Shown: positions 53,502 to 62,774, counted from the first letter of the stretch. The stretch: 64,000 bases of DNA from Actinomadura madurae (GCF_900115095.1 NZ_FOVH01000011.1:1-64000), one strand, 5' to 3'. The notes: a model not told the origin generated them from the sequence alone. Numbers and translations: made by a program.

Positions 53502-54200
53502 TCAGCCGTTGAGCCAGTCGGCGGGGAAGTCGTCTCGGAAGCGGTCGAGGGTCTCTTCGTCCTGGGCGCGGACGGAGAGCCAGCCGCCGGTGTCCCAGAC
53601 GAGCACTCCCGGGCCGGTGTAGAAGGCGGACTCGCCGTCCGGGTATGCCGGGAAGGGCAGGCGGGTGAAGCGGCGGGCCAGTTCGTCGCCGTCCTCGTAG
53701 TCGCCGGAGTCGCAGACGGGTTCCTCCGCCAGGAGCGACTCCGTCAGGACGATCTCGATGCAGGAGATGGAGAAGGCGTCCAGCCAGCCCTCCCAGCGCT
53801 CGGCCTCCTTGTCGGCGAGGTCGGGACGCGTGCGGACGGGCGGGTCCGCCTGGTCGAGGTCGGCGAGGAGGACGCCCCACGACGCGGCGCCCTGGTTCTC
53901 CTCGCGGAAGACCAGGGCCTCCTTGCGGTCGTCCACGTAGAACTCGCCGGGGCTCAGGAGGTGGTGCATGTTGCTGTGCAGGTCGAAGCGGCGGCCGAAG
54001 AGGGTGTACGCCTCGCGCAGGGCGGCGGGCAGGCGTATGCCGAGGGCCTCCTCGGCCGCGGTCAGTTCGGTCTCCGGCGTGCCGTCGCCGGCCGTCAGCG
54101 GGGTGGACCAGGCTTCGGCGAAGCCACGGATGTACTCCCAGGCCGCCGCCCGGTCGGCCAGCGCGCCCGGGAGGTCGCGGACGAGCTCGAATGAGGTCAC
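53502..54200 (-). CDS. SMI1/KNR4-family protein
   Basis: 232 residues. SMI1/KNR4 fold is suggested by the N-terminal LTAAEEALGIRLPAALREAY, then LFGRRFDLHSNMHHLLSPGE, WGVLLADLDQADPPV and FYTGPGVLVWDTGGWLSVRA. The superfamily includes immunity proteins of contact-dependent toxins, but no toxin gene is adjacent. GTG start without a good ribosome site. Confidence 0.75.
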   Translation of the reverse strand: MTSFELVRDLPGALADRAAAWEYIRGFAEAWSTPLTAGDGTPETELTAAEEALGIRLPAALREAYTLFGRRFDLHSNMHHLLSPGEFYVDDRKEALVFREENQGAASWGVLLADLDQADPPVRTRPDLADKEAERWEGWLDAFSISCIEIVLTESLLAEEPVCDSGDYEDGDELARRFTRLPFPAYPDGESAFYTGPGVLVWDTGGWLSVRAQDEETLDRFRDDFPADWLNG

Positions 54201-54232
54201 GCAGGCGAAGCTACTCCGTTCGTCCGACACCG

Positions 54233-55015
54233 TCAGGCGGTCTTGATGGCGCCTCCGTCGATGACGTGGTCGGCGCCGACCGTGCTGGCCGCGAGCGGCG
54301 ACGCCAGGTAGGCGATGAGGGCGCCGACCTCGGCCGGTTCCACCATGCGTCCGGTGAGCATGCCCGCGGCGTCCGGCAGGCCGGCCAGGAACTGATCGTG
54401 CCGCAGCCCCATCGACGAGGCCAGTTCCGCGCCGTAGCCCTCGGGGGCCTCCCACAACGCGGTCCGGACCGGGCCGGGCGACACCGTGTTGACGCGGACG
54501 CCCTGCGGCCCGAACTCCTCGGCGAGGGCCTTGCCGAGCGCCGTCAGCGCGGCCTTGGCGGTCGTGTACGGGACGGGCCCGGAATGCGGGAGGCGCGCTC
54601 CGTTGGACGAGACGTTCACGATGACCCCCGAACGCTCCAGCAGGCTCGGCATGGCGGCGCGCGTCGTGCGGACGGCGGCGAAGAGGTTCAGCTCCATGAC
54701 CTCCTGCCAGCGGGCGTCGTCGAACGCCAGGAAACCGCCCACGGCGCCGCCGTCGCCACCGCCGACGTTGTTGACCAGGACGTCGACGCCGCCCAGCTCG
54801 GCGAGCGCGGTCTCGATCAGGCGGGCGGGCCCGCCCGGGTCGGCCAGGTCGACGGCGACGTTGATCGCTCCGGTCTCCGCCGGCTCGGGCGGCGCGGTCC
54901 GGGACGCGGCCACGACGCGCATCCCCTCGGCGGTGAGGGCCCTGACGGTGGCCAGGCCGATCCCCCTGCCGGCACCGGTCACCACCGCGGTCTTGCCGTT
55001 CAGTCGCAGATCCAT
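54233..55015 (-). CDS. SDR-family NAD(P)-dependent oxidoreductase
   Basis: 260 residues. Classical short-chain dehydrogenase: cofactor motif TGAGRGIG, NNVGGG, catalytic S in VIVNVSSNGARL, and YxxxK as YTTAK. The C-terminal PGPVRTALW is typical. Substrate unknown. ATG 55015 with GGAG 7 bp upstream is preferred over 55027. Divergent from a TetR gene, with operator-like sites between. Confidence 0.9.
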   Translation of the reverse strand: MDLRLNGKTAVVTGAGRGIGLATVRALTAEGMRVVAASRTAPPEPAETGAINVAVDLADPGGPARLIETALAELGGVDVLVNNVGGGDGGAVGGFLAFDDARWQEVMELNLFAAVRTTRAAMPSLLERSGVIVNVSSNGARLPHSGPVPYTTAKAALTALGKALAEEFGPQGVRVNTVSPGPVRTALWEAPEGYGAELASSMGLRHDQFLAGLPDAAGMLTGRMVEPAEVGALIAYLASPLAASTVGADHVIDGGAIKTA

Positions 55016-55029
55016 TGAAGACTCCATAA

Positions 55030-55079
55030 TGCATCGACGTTGATGCGTTCAGCCTAATAACTGCAACACTGATGATGCA
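55030..55079. promoter_or_regulatory. Two operator sites in the SDR/TetR divergon
   Basis: TGCATC-N6-GATGCG (55030-55047) and TGCAAC-N6-GATGCA (55062-55079) share an 18-bp inverted-repeat plan and lie 32 bp apart, covering both promoters. Confidence 0.6.
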
Positions 55080-55118
55080 AGTAGCGGTTGAGTCGGGACG
55101 CGTCTGTACTGTATAGGG

Positions 55119-55703
55119 GTGACGAGAGCACTGCGCGCCGATGCCGAACGGACCGTCCGGGCGATCCTGGAAGGGGCCGAGCGGGTCCTGTCGCAGGATC
55201 CGGCCGCCTCGATGGAGCGGATCGCGGAGGCCGCCGGGGTCGCCAGGACGACCGTCCACCGGCGCTTCGCCACGCGCGAGGCGCTGATCGACGCGCTGAC
55301 CCGGTGGGCGGCCGAGCGGTTCGCGGCGGCCGTCGCCGCCGCGCGTGCCGACACCGCGCCGCCGCTCGTCGCGCTCTACCAGGTCACCGCGAACGTGCTC
55401 GAAGTGAAGACCGGCTGGGGTTTCGCCATGGGACGGGCGGCATCGTCGTCCGATCCGGAGGTCGCCCGGGTGCACGCGGACGTCCTGCGGGAATGCGACG
55501 GCCTGTTCCGCCGTGCCCAGGAGGCGGGCGTGATCCGGCCCGACGTCGACCTGACCTGGGCCCGGCGGGTGTACTACGCCCTCATCCACGAGGTCAGCAC
55601 GGGCGGTGGGGTGGACGGCGGCGACGACGTCGGCGCCCTCACCAGCCTTGTGGTGGACACGCTGTTGCGGGGAATCGCCACCGAGACCCCGGTTCCGCTG
55701 TAA
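55119..55703 (+). CDS. TetR/AcrR-family regulator
   Basis: 194 residues, GTG start. HTH at about 25-60 (MERIAEAAGVARTTVHRRFA then TREALIDAL). The C-terminal domain is short and Ala-rich. Probably represses the divergent SDR gene and itself through the two TGCATC-N6-GATGCA sites. TATAGG directly before the start suggests a leaderless or very short leader transcript. Confidence 0.87.
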   Translation: MTRALRADAERTVRAILEGAERVLSQDPAASMERIAEAAGVARTTVHRRFATREALIDALTRWAAERFAAAVAAARADTAPPLVALYQVTANVLEVKTGWGFAMGRAASSSDPEVARVHADVLRECDGLFRRAQEAGVIRPDVDLTWARRVYYALIHEVSTGGGVDGGDDVGALTSLVVDTLLRGIATETPVPL

Positions 55704-55711
55704 GCGTGCAG

Positions 55712-55729
55712 ACGTTCCGTACAGAACGT
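55712..55729. promoter_or_regulatory. Palindrome ACGTTC-N6-GAACGT
   Basis: Perfect 6-bp arms, overlapping a tandem CGTACAGAA duplication (55718-55735), 22 bp before the epimerase start. Candidate operator; regulator unknown. Confidence 0.45.
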
Positions 55730-55750
55730 ACAGAAGGCAGAGTCTTCCCC

Positions 55751-56734
55751 ATGAAACTTCTGATGCTGGGCGGTACGGAGTTCGTCGGACGCGCCATCAC
55801 CGAGGACGCGCTCGCACGCGGCTGGGACGTGACCGTCTTCCACAGAGGACGCCACGAGCCGCCCCAAGGCGTGGCGTCCCTGCATGGCGACCGGACCACC
55901 GAAGACGGTCTGAAGGCTCTCGCCGACGGAAAGTGGGACGCGGTCGTCGACACCTGGTCGGGCGCGCCGTCCGCAGTCCGTGACGCTGCTCGCCTCCTGG
56001 AAGGACGCGCAGAACGCTACGTCTACATCTCCAGCCGTTCGGTCTACCGGTTCCCCACGCCGCTCGGTCTGGGCGAGGAGGCGGACGTGGTGGACGGCTC
56101 CCCGAACGACGGGGACGTCGACTACGCGACGGCCAAGCGCGGCGGTGAACTGGCGGCACTTGAGACGTTCGGCCAGAAGGCGCTGCTGGTGAGGGCGGGG
56201 CTCATTCTCGGCCCGTACGAGAACATCGGCCGGCTCCCCTGGTGGCTGACCCGGATCGCCAAGGGCGGCCCTGTACTGGCACCCGGCCCGCGCGACGCCG
56301 GCATGCAGTACATCGACGTCCGGGACCTGGCCGCCTGGACACTCGACGCCGTCGAGCAAGGCCTTGACGGGCCGTACAACCTGGTCAGCCCAGCCGACCA
56401 CACGACGATGGCCGAGTTGCTGGAAGCGTGCATCGAGGCGACGGGGTCCGACGCCGAGTTGGTCTGGACGGCCCCGGAGACCATCCTCGAAGCGGGTATC
56501 CGGCCGTGGGTGCAGCTTCCGGTGTGGCTCCCGCCTGGCGACGACTACGACACGCTGCACCAGGCGAACGTGCAGAAGGCCCTAAACACGGGGCTGCATT
56601 GCAGGCCGGTCCAGGAAACGGTGACGGATACCTGGGAGTGGCTCCAGTCCATGGGCGGACGCGCCCCGCAGCGCCCCGACCGTCCGGTGGTGGGGCTGGA
56701 CCCGGTGACCGAGGCGGCGGTGCTGGGCCGCTGA
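55751..56734 (+). CDS. NAD-dependent epimerase/dehydratase
   Basis: 327 residues. Atypical SDR: KLLMLGGTEFVGRAITEDAL is the NAD-binding start, YVYISSRSVYRFP holds the catalytic Ser region, and DVDYATAKRGGE the YxxxK. Resembles actinobacterial reductases annotated as NAD-epimerase. Substrate unknown. No strong ribosome site before the ATG (AAGG is about 13 bp away). Confidence 0.85.
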   Translation: MKLLMLGGTEFVGRAITEDALARGWDVTVFHRGRHEPPQGVASLHGDRTTEDGLKALADGKWDAVVDTWSGAPSAVRDAARLLEGRAERYVYISSRSVYRFPTPLGLGEEADVVDGSPNDGDVDYATAKRGGELAALETFGQKALLVRAGLILGPYENIGRLPWWLTRIAKGGPVLAPGPRDAGMQYIDVRDLAAWTLDAVEQGLDGPYNLVSPADHTTMAELLEACIEATGSDAELVWTAPETILEAGIRPWVQLPVWLPPGDDYDTLHQANVQKALNTGLHCRPVQETVTDTWEWLQSMGGRAPQRPDRPVVGLDPVTEAAVLGR

Positions 56735-56783
56735 GACGAGACGAGTGGACGCGGCGCCCCCCGGTCCGCTAGAGAGACGGGGT

Positions 56784-58409
56784 ATGACCGCTTTGGTACT
56801 CGGCCCCCACCTCCGCCACGTGAGTCACCGCACCGCGACGATATGGGTGGAGACCGACCGGCCCTGCGAAGTCAGGGTCGTCAGCCGGCAGTACGACCTG
56901 GACGCGGGCTCCCGCACGTTCACCGCGCATGGCCACCACTACGCAGTCGTCGAGATCGACGGGCTCGCGCCCGGGGCGCGGATCCCGTACGAGGTGTCGA
57001 TCGACGGCGAGACCGTCTGGCCGGAGGCCGACACCGGGTTTCCGCCGTCCGAAATCAGGACGCTGACCGAGGACGGCAGGCTCCGCATCTCGTTCGGGTC
57101 CTGCCGCCGTTCGCCCGGCACCGTGGAGGAGTTCGGGCACGACGCGCTGACCTCGTTCGCGCACCGGCTGCGGACGGGCGGCGACGCGGTCACCTGGCCG
57201 GACCTCCTGCTCATGGTCGGCGACCAGGTCTATGCCGACGAGCTGAGCGACGAGATGCGCGCGTTCATCCGGGGCCGCCGCGCCCAGGGCGAGCCGCCGG
57301 ACGACGAGGCCGCCGACTTCGAGGACTACACGCACCTGTACAAGCTGGCGTGGCATGACGACCCGGAGGTGCGGTGGCTGCTGTCCACCGTCCCCACGTT
57401 CACGATCTTCGATGACCACGACATCCGGGACGACTGGAACACCTCGTACGCGTGGCGCCGGGAGATGTGGTCGCAGCCCTGGTGGAGGGACCGCATCACC
57501 GGCGGGATCGGGTCGTACTGGATCTATCAGCATCTCGGGAACCTGTCGCCGCAGGAACGCGCGTCCGACCCGGTCTACAAGGCGGTGCGGACGGCGTCCG
57601 ACACCACGGGCGACGCGGGCACCGTCCTGGACGAGTTCGCCGAGAAGGCCGACAAGCAGCCGGACAGCACGCGCTGGAGCTACGCCCACGACTGGGGCGG
57701 CACGCGCCTCATCGTCGTCGACAGCCGATGCTCCCGGCTGCTCACCGCCGACCGCCGCGGAATGCTCGATGACGACGAGTTCGACTGGCTGGACGGTCAG
57801 TGCCAAGGCGGCGTGGACCACCTGCTCATCGCCAGCTCCCTGCCCTACCTGCTCCCCATGGCGATCCACCATGCCGAGTCGTGGAACGAGGCGGTCGCCG
57901 GCGGCGCGTGGGGCAAGCGTGGGGCACGGCTGGCCGAGAAGGTCCGCCAGGCGGCCGACCTGGAGCACTGGGCCGCGTTCGAGAAGTCGTTCCGCGATGT
58001 GGCCGCCGACGTCGTCGCCGTGGGACGGGGTGAGCGCGGCCCCGCGCCCGCGAGCATCTCGTTCCTGTCGGGCGACATCCACTACTCGTATCTGGCGCGG
58101 GTCACGTCACCCGACACCCGGTCGAAGGTCTCCCAGATCGTCTGCTCCCCCCTGCGGAACCCGCTGGTCGGGAAGTTCCGGTGGGCGAACCGCATCGCCT
58201 ACTCGCGGGCGACGGGCAGCCCCTTCCGGCTCCTGGCGAAGCTGGCCAAGGTGCCCGCCGTGCCGATCCGGTGGCGCATGACCGACGGCCCATGGTTCGA
58301 CAACGCCATCGCCACCGTCGAGCTGTCCGGACGTGACTGCACGGTGCGCTGGGAAACCCCGAAGGACGGCGGCAAGCTCACCCAGATGGGGCACGCCGAC
58401 ATCACCTGA
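56784..58409 (+). CDS. PhoD-like phosphatase/metallophosphoesterase
   Basis: 541 residues. An N-terminal fibronectin-like domain (about 1-95) precedes the PhoD metallophosphatase core. Metal-site motifs: SFGSCRRSPG, LLMVGDQVYADE, FTIFDDHDIRDDWN and SFLSGDIHYSY. No signal peptide or twin-Arg motif is present, unlike secreted PhoD, so it should act in the cytoplasm. ATG with AGACGGGG upstream. Followed by a strong terminator. Confidence 0.88.
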   Translation: MTALVLGPHLRHVSHRTATIWVETDRPCEVRVVSRQYDLDAGSRTFTAHGHHYAVVEIDGLAPGARIPYEVSIDGETVWPEADTGFPPSEIRTLTEDGRLRISFGSCRRSPGTVEEFGHDALTSFAHRLRTGGDAVTWPDLLLMVGDQVYADELSDEMRAFIRGRRAQGEPPDDEAADFEDYTHLYKLAWHDDPEVRWLLSTVPTFTIFDDHDIRDDWNTSYAWRREMWSQPWWRDRITGGIGSYWIYQHLGNLSPQERASDPVYKAVRTASDTTGDAGTVLDEFAEKADKQPDSTRWSYAHDWGGTRLIVVDSRCSRLLTADRRGMLDDDEFDWLDGQCQGGVDHLLIASSLPYLLPMAIHHAESWNEAVAGGAWGKRGARLAEKVRQAADLEHWAAFEKSFRDVAADVVAVGRGERGPAPASISFLSGDIHYSYLARVTSPDTRSKVSQIVCSPLRNPLVGKFRWANRIAYSRATGSPFRLLAKLAKVPAVPIRWRMTDGPWFDNAIATVELSGRDCTVRWETPKDGGKLTQMGHADIT

Positions 58410-58415
58410 CACGTG

Positions 58416-58456
58416 GGGTGCGTTCGTTCCACCCCCTCGACGGAACGAACGCACCC
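58416..58456 (+). terminator. Terminator after PhoD-like gene
   Basis: Perfect 15-bp stem GGGTGCGTTCGTTCC / GGAACGAACGCACCC with an 11-nt loop, 7 bp past the stop. Confidence 0.85.
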
Positions 58457-58568
58457 GCTTCACGCACTTCTCCAACGGCGTCGCGTCCGGTCCATGACGC
58501 CACTTCGCCCGGCTTTCTGTGACCAAAACGCGCGACAAGCAGTGGTCAACCCGTCACAATGAGCAAGT

Positions 58569-59879
58569 ATGGAGCGAGGAGAGGACGCGCCTGAAACGAG
58601 CGGCGCCGGGGTCAGTGATGCCGGGGTCAGTGACGCCGCCCTCATCCGCCGTGCTCGCGACGGCGACGCCTCGGCCTACGGAGCCCTCTACGAACGGCAC
58701 CTGCCCGCCGCGCGAGGCCTCGCTCGCCATCTGGCCGGACGCGACGCCGCCGACGACGCCGTCCAGGACGCCTTCGCCAGGATCCTTGCCGTCCTGAAGC
58801 GCGGCGGCGGGCCCGGATCGGACTTCCGCCCCTACCTGCTCACGGTGGTGCGGCGCACCGTCTACGACCGGCGGCGCACCGACCGGCGCGTCCACCACAC
58901 CGGCGACATCGAGGCGTTCGATCCCGGGACGCCGTTCGAGGACACCGCCGTCGAGGAACTGGAGCGCTCGCTGGTGGCGCGCGCGTTCCTGTCCCTCCCG
59001 GACCGCTGGCAGACGGTCCTCTGGCACACCGAGGTCGAGGGCGCGAAACCGGCCGAGGTGGCCCCGATCCTCGGTGTCACGGCGAACAGCGCCGCCGCGC
59101 TCGCGTACCGGGCGCGTGAAGGACTGCGCCAGGCGTACCTGCGCATGCACCTGGACGGCGTCGAGGCGGACGACGCGTGCCGTCCCGTCCAGGAGAAGCT
59201 CGGCTCGTACGTGCGGGGCGCGCTCGCCGCCCGCGAAACGCGCCGGGTGAAACGTCACCTGGACGGCTGCAAACGCTGCAAGGCCTTCCACGCCGAGCTG
59301 GCCTGCGTGAACTCGGCACTGCGCGACGTCCTCGGCCCTCTCGTCCTGGGCTCGGCCAGTACCGCCTACCTGGCGTCCAAAAGCGGCACCTTGCTGTGGT
59401 TCCGGCGTATGCCGAGACGCGCCCAGGCGCTCGGCGCGGGCATCGTCGCCGTCGCGGCGGCACTCGCGATGGTGCTGGTGGCCAACGACGAGCCCGCTCC
59501 CGCTCCGCGCACGCCACCGGCCGTGGCGATACCGACCGTCCCGGCGGCCGCGCAGCCTCCTCCCCGTCCAGCGACGGGGAACCCGGACCCGAAGTCCGCC
59601 CCCGAGCCGACGGCCACACCCAAGCCGGCGACCGCACCCAACCCGAGGACACCACAGCCCAGACCACGCCTTACACCCGACTCACCGCCGCAGCACGTCC
59701 CGCCCGAACCAGAAGAACCCGGTGCCCCGCACCAGCCGGCACCCGAAAAGCCCGCCGAAAGACCTGGAGGCTCACCCGTCCAGATCCACCTGCGCGTGAG
59801 ACCGCGCTCCGTGAAGGTGCACGTCCATCTCAGGGGCGACACCGCACTGCATAGGACCCGCCATGACCGGTTGAAGTAA
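58569..59879 (+). CDS. ECF sigma factor fused to zinc-finger anti-sigma and membrane anchor
   Basis: 436 residues. Sigma2 (about 28-105: AYGALYERHLPAARGLARHL, YLLTVVRRTVYDRRRTDRR) and sigma4 (about 135-195: LPDRWQTVLWHTEVEGAKPA, TANSAAALAYRAREGLRQAY) lead into an anti-sigma-like zinc motif at about 205-240 (H230-x3-C234-x2-C237 in RHLDGCKRCK). A single transmembrane helix (about 287-305), a 90-residue Pro-rich spacer and a short basic beta segment (VQIHLRVRPRSVKVHVHLRG) follow. The sigma factor is therefore tethered to the membrane with its own inhibitor, similar to known C-terminally extended ECF groups. Confidence 0.87.
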   Translation: MERGEDAPETSGAGVSDAGVSDAALIRRARDGDASAYGALYERHLPAARGLARHLAGRDAADDAVQDAFARILAVLKRGGGPGSDFRPYLLTVVRRTVYDRRRTDRRVHHTGDIEAFDPGTPFEDTAVEELERSLVARAFLSLPDRWQTVLWHTEVEGAKPAEVAPILGVTANSAAALAYRAREGLRQAYLRMHLDGVEADDACRPVQEKLGSYVRGALAARETRRVKRHLDGCKRCKAFHAELACVNSALRDVLGPLVLGSASTAYLASKSGTLLWFRRMPRRAQALGAGIVAVAAALAMVLVANDEPAPAPRTPPAVAIPTVPAAAQPPPRPATGNPDPKSAPEPTATPKPATAPNPRTPQPRPRLTPDSPPQHVPPEPEEPGAPHQPAPEKPAERPGGSPVQIHLRVRPRSVKVHVHLRGDTALHRTRHDRLK

Positions 59880-60155
59880 GGGTCGCGGGTACACCGCGAC
59901 TGAACCGGCGACCTGATTCTTCCCGTAAAGATCCTGCGGAAGCTCAGGGCGGGGCCGGATCGGCTGGTAGCGTCCGCCGCGGCTCCCATCTCACGGTTAC
60001 TGGGGAGTCGCCAACCGGCGGGTCGCCATGAAAGAGTGGCGAATCGCCGTATTGGCCTACCGGGCAGACGGGCTTCACTACGCTATAAGCGCCCGGGACC
60101 GCTACGCCGATGTGGGCATGCTGTGAGCTCCCGTGTTGAGGAAGGACGGTGTCGC

Positions 60156-61499
60156 ATGGATCGCTGCGCGCTGTTCGTAGACGCCGGCTACCTGCTGGCC
60201 GACGGCGCCATGGCGGTGCACGGCACCCGCCATCGCGAGACCGTCTCGTGGGACTTCGGCGGCCTCCTGCAACTCCTGGGCAACCTCGCCAGAGAACGCA
60301 CCGGCATGCCTCTCCTGCGCTGCTACTGGTACGAGGCGACGGTCGAGGGACGCCGCAACCCCGAGCACGACGCGCTCGCCGACCTCCCCGGCCTCAAGCT
60401 GCGGCTCGGCCGGATCCGCCCCGGCCGCCGCGAAGGCGTCGACACCGAGATCCACCGGGATCTGATGACGCTGGCCCGCAACTCCGCGCTCACCGACGCC
60501 GTCCTGGTGAGCGGCGACGAGGACCTCGCGCAGGTCATCGCGGACGCCCAGGACTTCGGCGTCCGCGTCACCGTCGTGCACGTCGCCGTCGACGGCAACT
60601 GGACGATCTCCCGGGTGCTCCGGCAGGAGTGCGACGACCTCATCGAGATCGGCTCCGGCCACCTGCGCCCCTACGTCAACATGCTCACCGGGATGGACGG
60701 GGCGTCCTCGCACGGGACGAGCCCGCTGTCCAACGGGCACGGCTCCGTCAACGGGCACGGCAGCTCGATCGGCCCGCTCCAGACGACCTCGCACAACGGA
60801 GGTCCGCCGCCCTCGTCCCCGCTCAGCGGGCAGCCGCCCGCCACCCCGTCCGTCCGCGACCTCGGCCCGGCCATGACCGGCGGGCTGAGCGGCGGGCTGA
60901 GCGGCGGGCCCGGGACGACCGGCGGCGTCGGCCCCGGACCGAGCGCGGGCACCGGCCCGATGCCGCTGCCGAACGGCGGCGGGGGCGGCTACTCCGGGTC
61001 GTCCTACGGCACCGGCGGGCAGCAGGTCCCGTTGCAACCGGCCCCGGCCGGGCCGTCCTCGACGCAGGCCCCGCAGGCTCCGGCCCCGTCGCCCCCACCG
61101 GCGCCGTCCCAGCCACCGCCGAGCCCGCAGTACAGCTCCTCGCCCGTCCCGTCGCCCTCCCCGCCGCCGCCCCCGCAGACCGTGCAGCCCACGGGGCAGC
61201 ACGGCCCTTACACGGGCCCGCAGCAGGTCTCGCCCGTCCCCGTGCAGCAGACGCCCACGCTCGCGGACGCCGTCAAGGCCGCCCACCAGGAAGGCCAGGA
61301 CTTCGGCGAGTCCGTCGCCCGCGACGCGCCCGCGCTGTGGCTGGAGGCCGTCCTCGCCCGCAAGCCGCGCATGCCGTCCGACCTCGAAGCGAGGCTGCTG
61401 CAGGGCTCCTCGCTGCCCATCGACTTCCTCCTGCACGACGAAGTGCGGCACGCGCTGCGCCGCGGTTTCTGGGACGCGCTAGAACGTTCCCGCAGGTGA
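60156..61499 (+). CDS. NYN-domain (PIN-like) protein with Pro-rich linker
   Basis: 447 residues, ATG after GAGGAAGG. The NYN domain (about 1-165) has acidic residues in LFVDAGYL (D9), VDTEIHRDL (D96) and VSGDEDLAQV (D121, D123), the set that binds metal in NYN/LabA ribonucleases. A Gly/Pro/Ser-rich linker spans about 190-375. A conserved helical C-terminal domain follows (ESVARDAPALWLEAVLARKP, LHDEVRHALRRGFWDALE). Probable RNA-processing enzyme. Confidence 0.85.
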   Translation: MDRCALFVDAGYLLADGAMAVHGTRHRETVSWDFGGLLQLLGNLARERTGMPLLRCYWYEATVEGRRNPEHDALADLPGLKLRLGRIRPGRREGVDTEIHRDLMTLARNSALTDAVLVSGDEDLAQVIADAQDFGVRVTVVHVAVDGNWTISRVLRQECDDLIEIGSGHLRPYVNMLTGMDGASSHGTSPLSNGHGSVNGHGSSIGPLQTTSHNGGPPPSSPLSGQPPATPSVRDLGPAMTGGLSGGLSGGPGTTGGVGPGPSAGTGPMPLPNGGGGGYSGSSYGTGGQQVPLQPAPAGPSSTQAPQAPAPSPPPAPSQPPPSPQYSSSPVPSPSPPPPPQTVQPTGQHGPYTGPQQVSPVPVQQTPTLADAVKAAHQEGQDFGESVARDAPALWLEAVLARKPRMPSDLEARLLQGSSLPIDFLLHDEVRHALRRGFWDALERSRR

Positions 61500-61579
61500 C
61501 CTGACACCTACGCACCGGTATTCCACGATCATCATCGATTCGCCCGCTTCGGTCGCGCGACGGCGGGTAGCGTTGAACC

Positions 61580-62227
61580 GTGACGCATGTGACGGAAGAC
61601 GATCTCGACGACCTGGAGTTCGACACCCTGCGCACCGGCGATCACATCTCGGCGGCCCGGCGGCTGTCCGAGCTGGCCGAGTCGGTGTCCGGCGGAGTGT
61701 CACGCGCCAACGTCCTGCTGCGGGCCGGCGAGCAGTGGCAGCACGCCGGCGACCACGGCAAGGCGGCCGAGCTGTACCGCAGGGCCATGGAGGACGGCGG
61801 CGAGACCTACGGCGACCCGCGCGCCTACCTCGCCGACGCGCTCTTCGAACTGGGCGAGGCCGACGAGGCCCGCAAGCTCGTCGAGCGGATCCGTGCCGAC
61901 AAGCCGCGCGACCCCGAGGTGTACCGCACCGTGGCCGAGGTGCTCTACGCCCAGGGCGACGCGACCGGCGCCCACGAATGGGCCACCAGCGGCGCCGACG
62001 TCGTCCTCGAACTGCGCGACCGCGCGGTCGGCACCGGCATGGGCGGCGGCCCCGACGAGGCCCCCGCTCCCGACGCCGACTCCCTCACCCCGGGCCCCGA
62101 CGACGTCGCCCTGGCCGAGGACAGCCTGGAAGCCCTCCTCCGCCTGCGCTACCGCGCCCGCATCGACCTGGGCCGCAGCGAGGACGACTACGACGCCCTC
62201 CTGGACGACCTCCTCAAGAACGCGTGA
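61580..62227 (+). CDS. TPR-like protein
   Basis: 215 residues, GTG start. Helical repeats: SRANVLLRAGEQWQHAGDHG, KAAELYRRAMEDGGETYGDP, ADALFELGEADEARKLVERI and YRTVAEVLYAQGDATGAHEW form about three TPR-like units. The acidic C-terminus ends in SEDDYDALLDDLLKNA. Probably a scaffold; it follows the NYN gene by 80 bp. Confidence 0.75.
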   Translation: MTHVTEDDLDDLEFDTLRTGDHISAARRLSELAESVSGGVSRANVLLRAGEQWQHAGDHGKAAELYRRAMEDGGETYGDPRAYLADALFELGEADEARKLVERIRADKPRDPEVYRTVAEVLYAQGDATGAHEWATSGADVVLELRDRAVGTGMGGGPDEAPAPDADSLTPGPDDVALAEDSLEALLRLRYRARIDLGRSEDDYDALLDDLLKNA

Positions 62228-62246
62228 TCACCCGGGGCCTGCGGGG

Positions 62247-62774
62247 CTAGGACAGCCCCAGTACCAGTTCGCTCAGCGACTGCGCGACCGCGGCCGGGGG
62301 CTCGTGTTCGGTGACGCGCCAGTCGCGCAGGCGCGCCTCTCTGACGGCCTGGGCGTGGCCGGAGGAGGCGGTGCGGTCCGCATGGGTCCAGAGGTAGCCG
62401 CAGGGCGCCTCCGGCCAATCTGGGGGCATGGGGACGTCGTTCTGCGGCTCCGCGTGGTCGTGCGCGAGGCGGCGCGGGAGGTCGGCGTCGATGAACACGT
62501 ACCCGCGGATGGGGCGGTGGGCGGCGCGCTGCGCGAGGGCGATGCCCGGCACCAGCGGCCCGGCGGCGCCGTGCGCCGCGAGGGTGAGCGGCGGTGCCGG
62601 GGCGGTCGCGGCGATGATCAGCGAGACGCGGGCGATGTAGCGGGGGCCGGTGTCGTCCGGGACGTCCGGCGCGACCACGTCCAGCCCGTACGACCGGAGC
62701 ATCTCGGGCAGATCGCCCCAGGAGGCGGCGGTGGCGTTCGGGGCGTGCAGCAGGACGACGGTTCCGGTGGTCAC
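62247..62774 (-). CDS. Alpha/beta hydrolase-like protein
   Basis: 175 residues. Starts TGTVVLLHAPNATAASWGDL, resembling the first strand and oxyanion loop of alpha/beta hydrolases, then LTLAAHGAAGPLVPGIA at the nucleophile-elbow position. There the usual GxSxG is AHGAAG, so the catalytic serine is missing. Probably a non-enzymatic member. GTG start chosen from homology-like sequence. Confidence 0.65.
   Translation of the reverse strand: MTTGTVVLLHAPNATAASWGDLPEMLRSYGLDVVAPDVPDDTGPRYIARVSLIIAATAPAPPLTLAAHGAAGPLVPGIALAQRAAHRPIRGYVFIDADLPRRLAHDHAEPQNDVPMPPDWPEAPCGYLWTHADRTASSGHAQAVREARLRDWRVTEHEPPAAVAQSLSELVLGLS

Noticed and set aside
53502..54232. Toxin/immunity locus around the SMI1/KNR4 gene
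   Set aside because: SMI1-fold proteins can be immunity factors, but no polymorphic toxin gene or fragment lies next to it.
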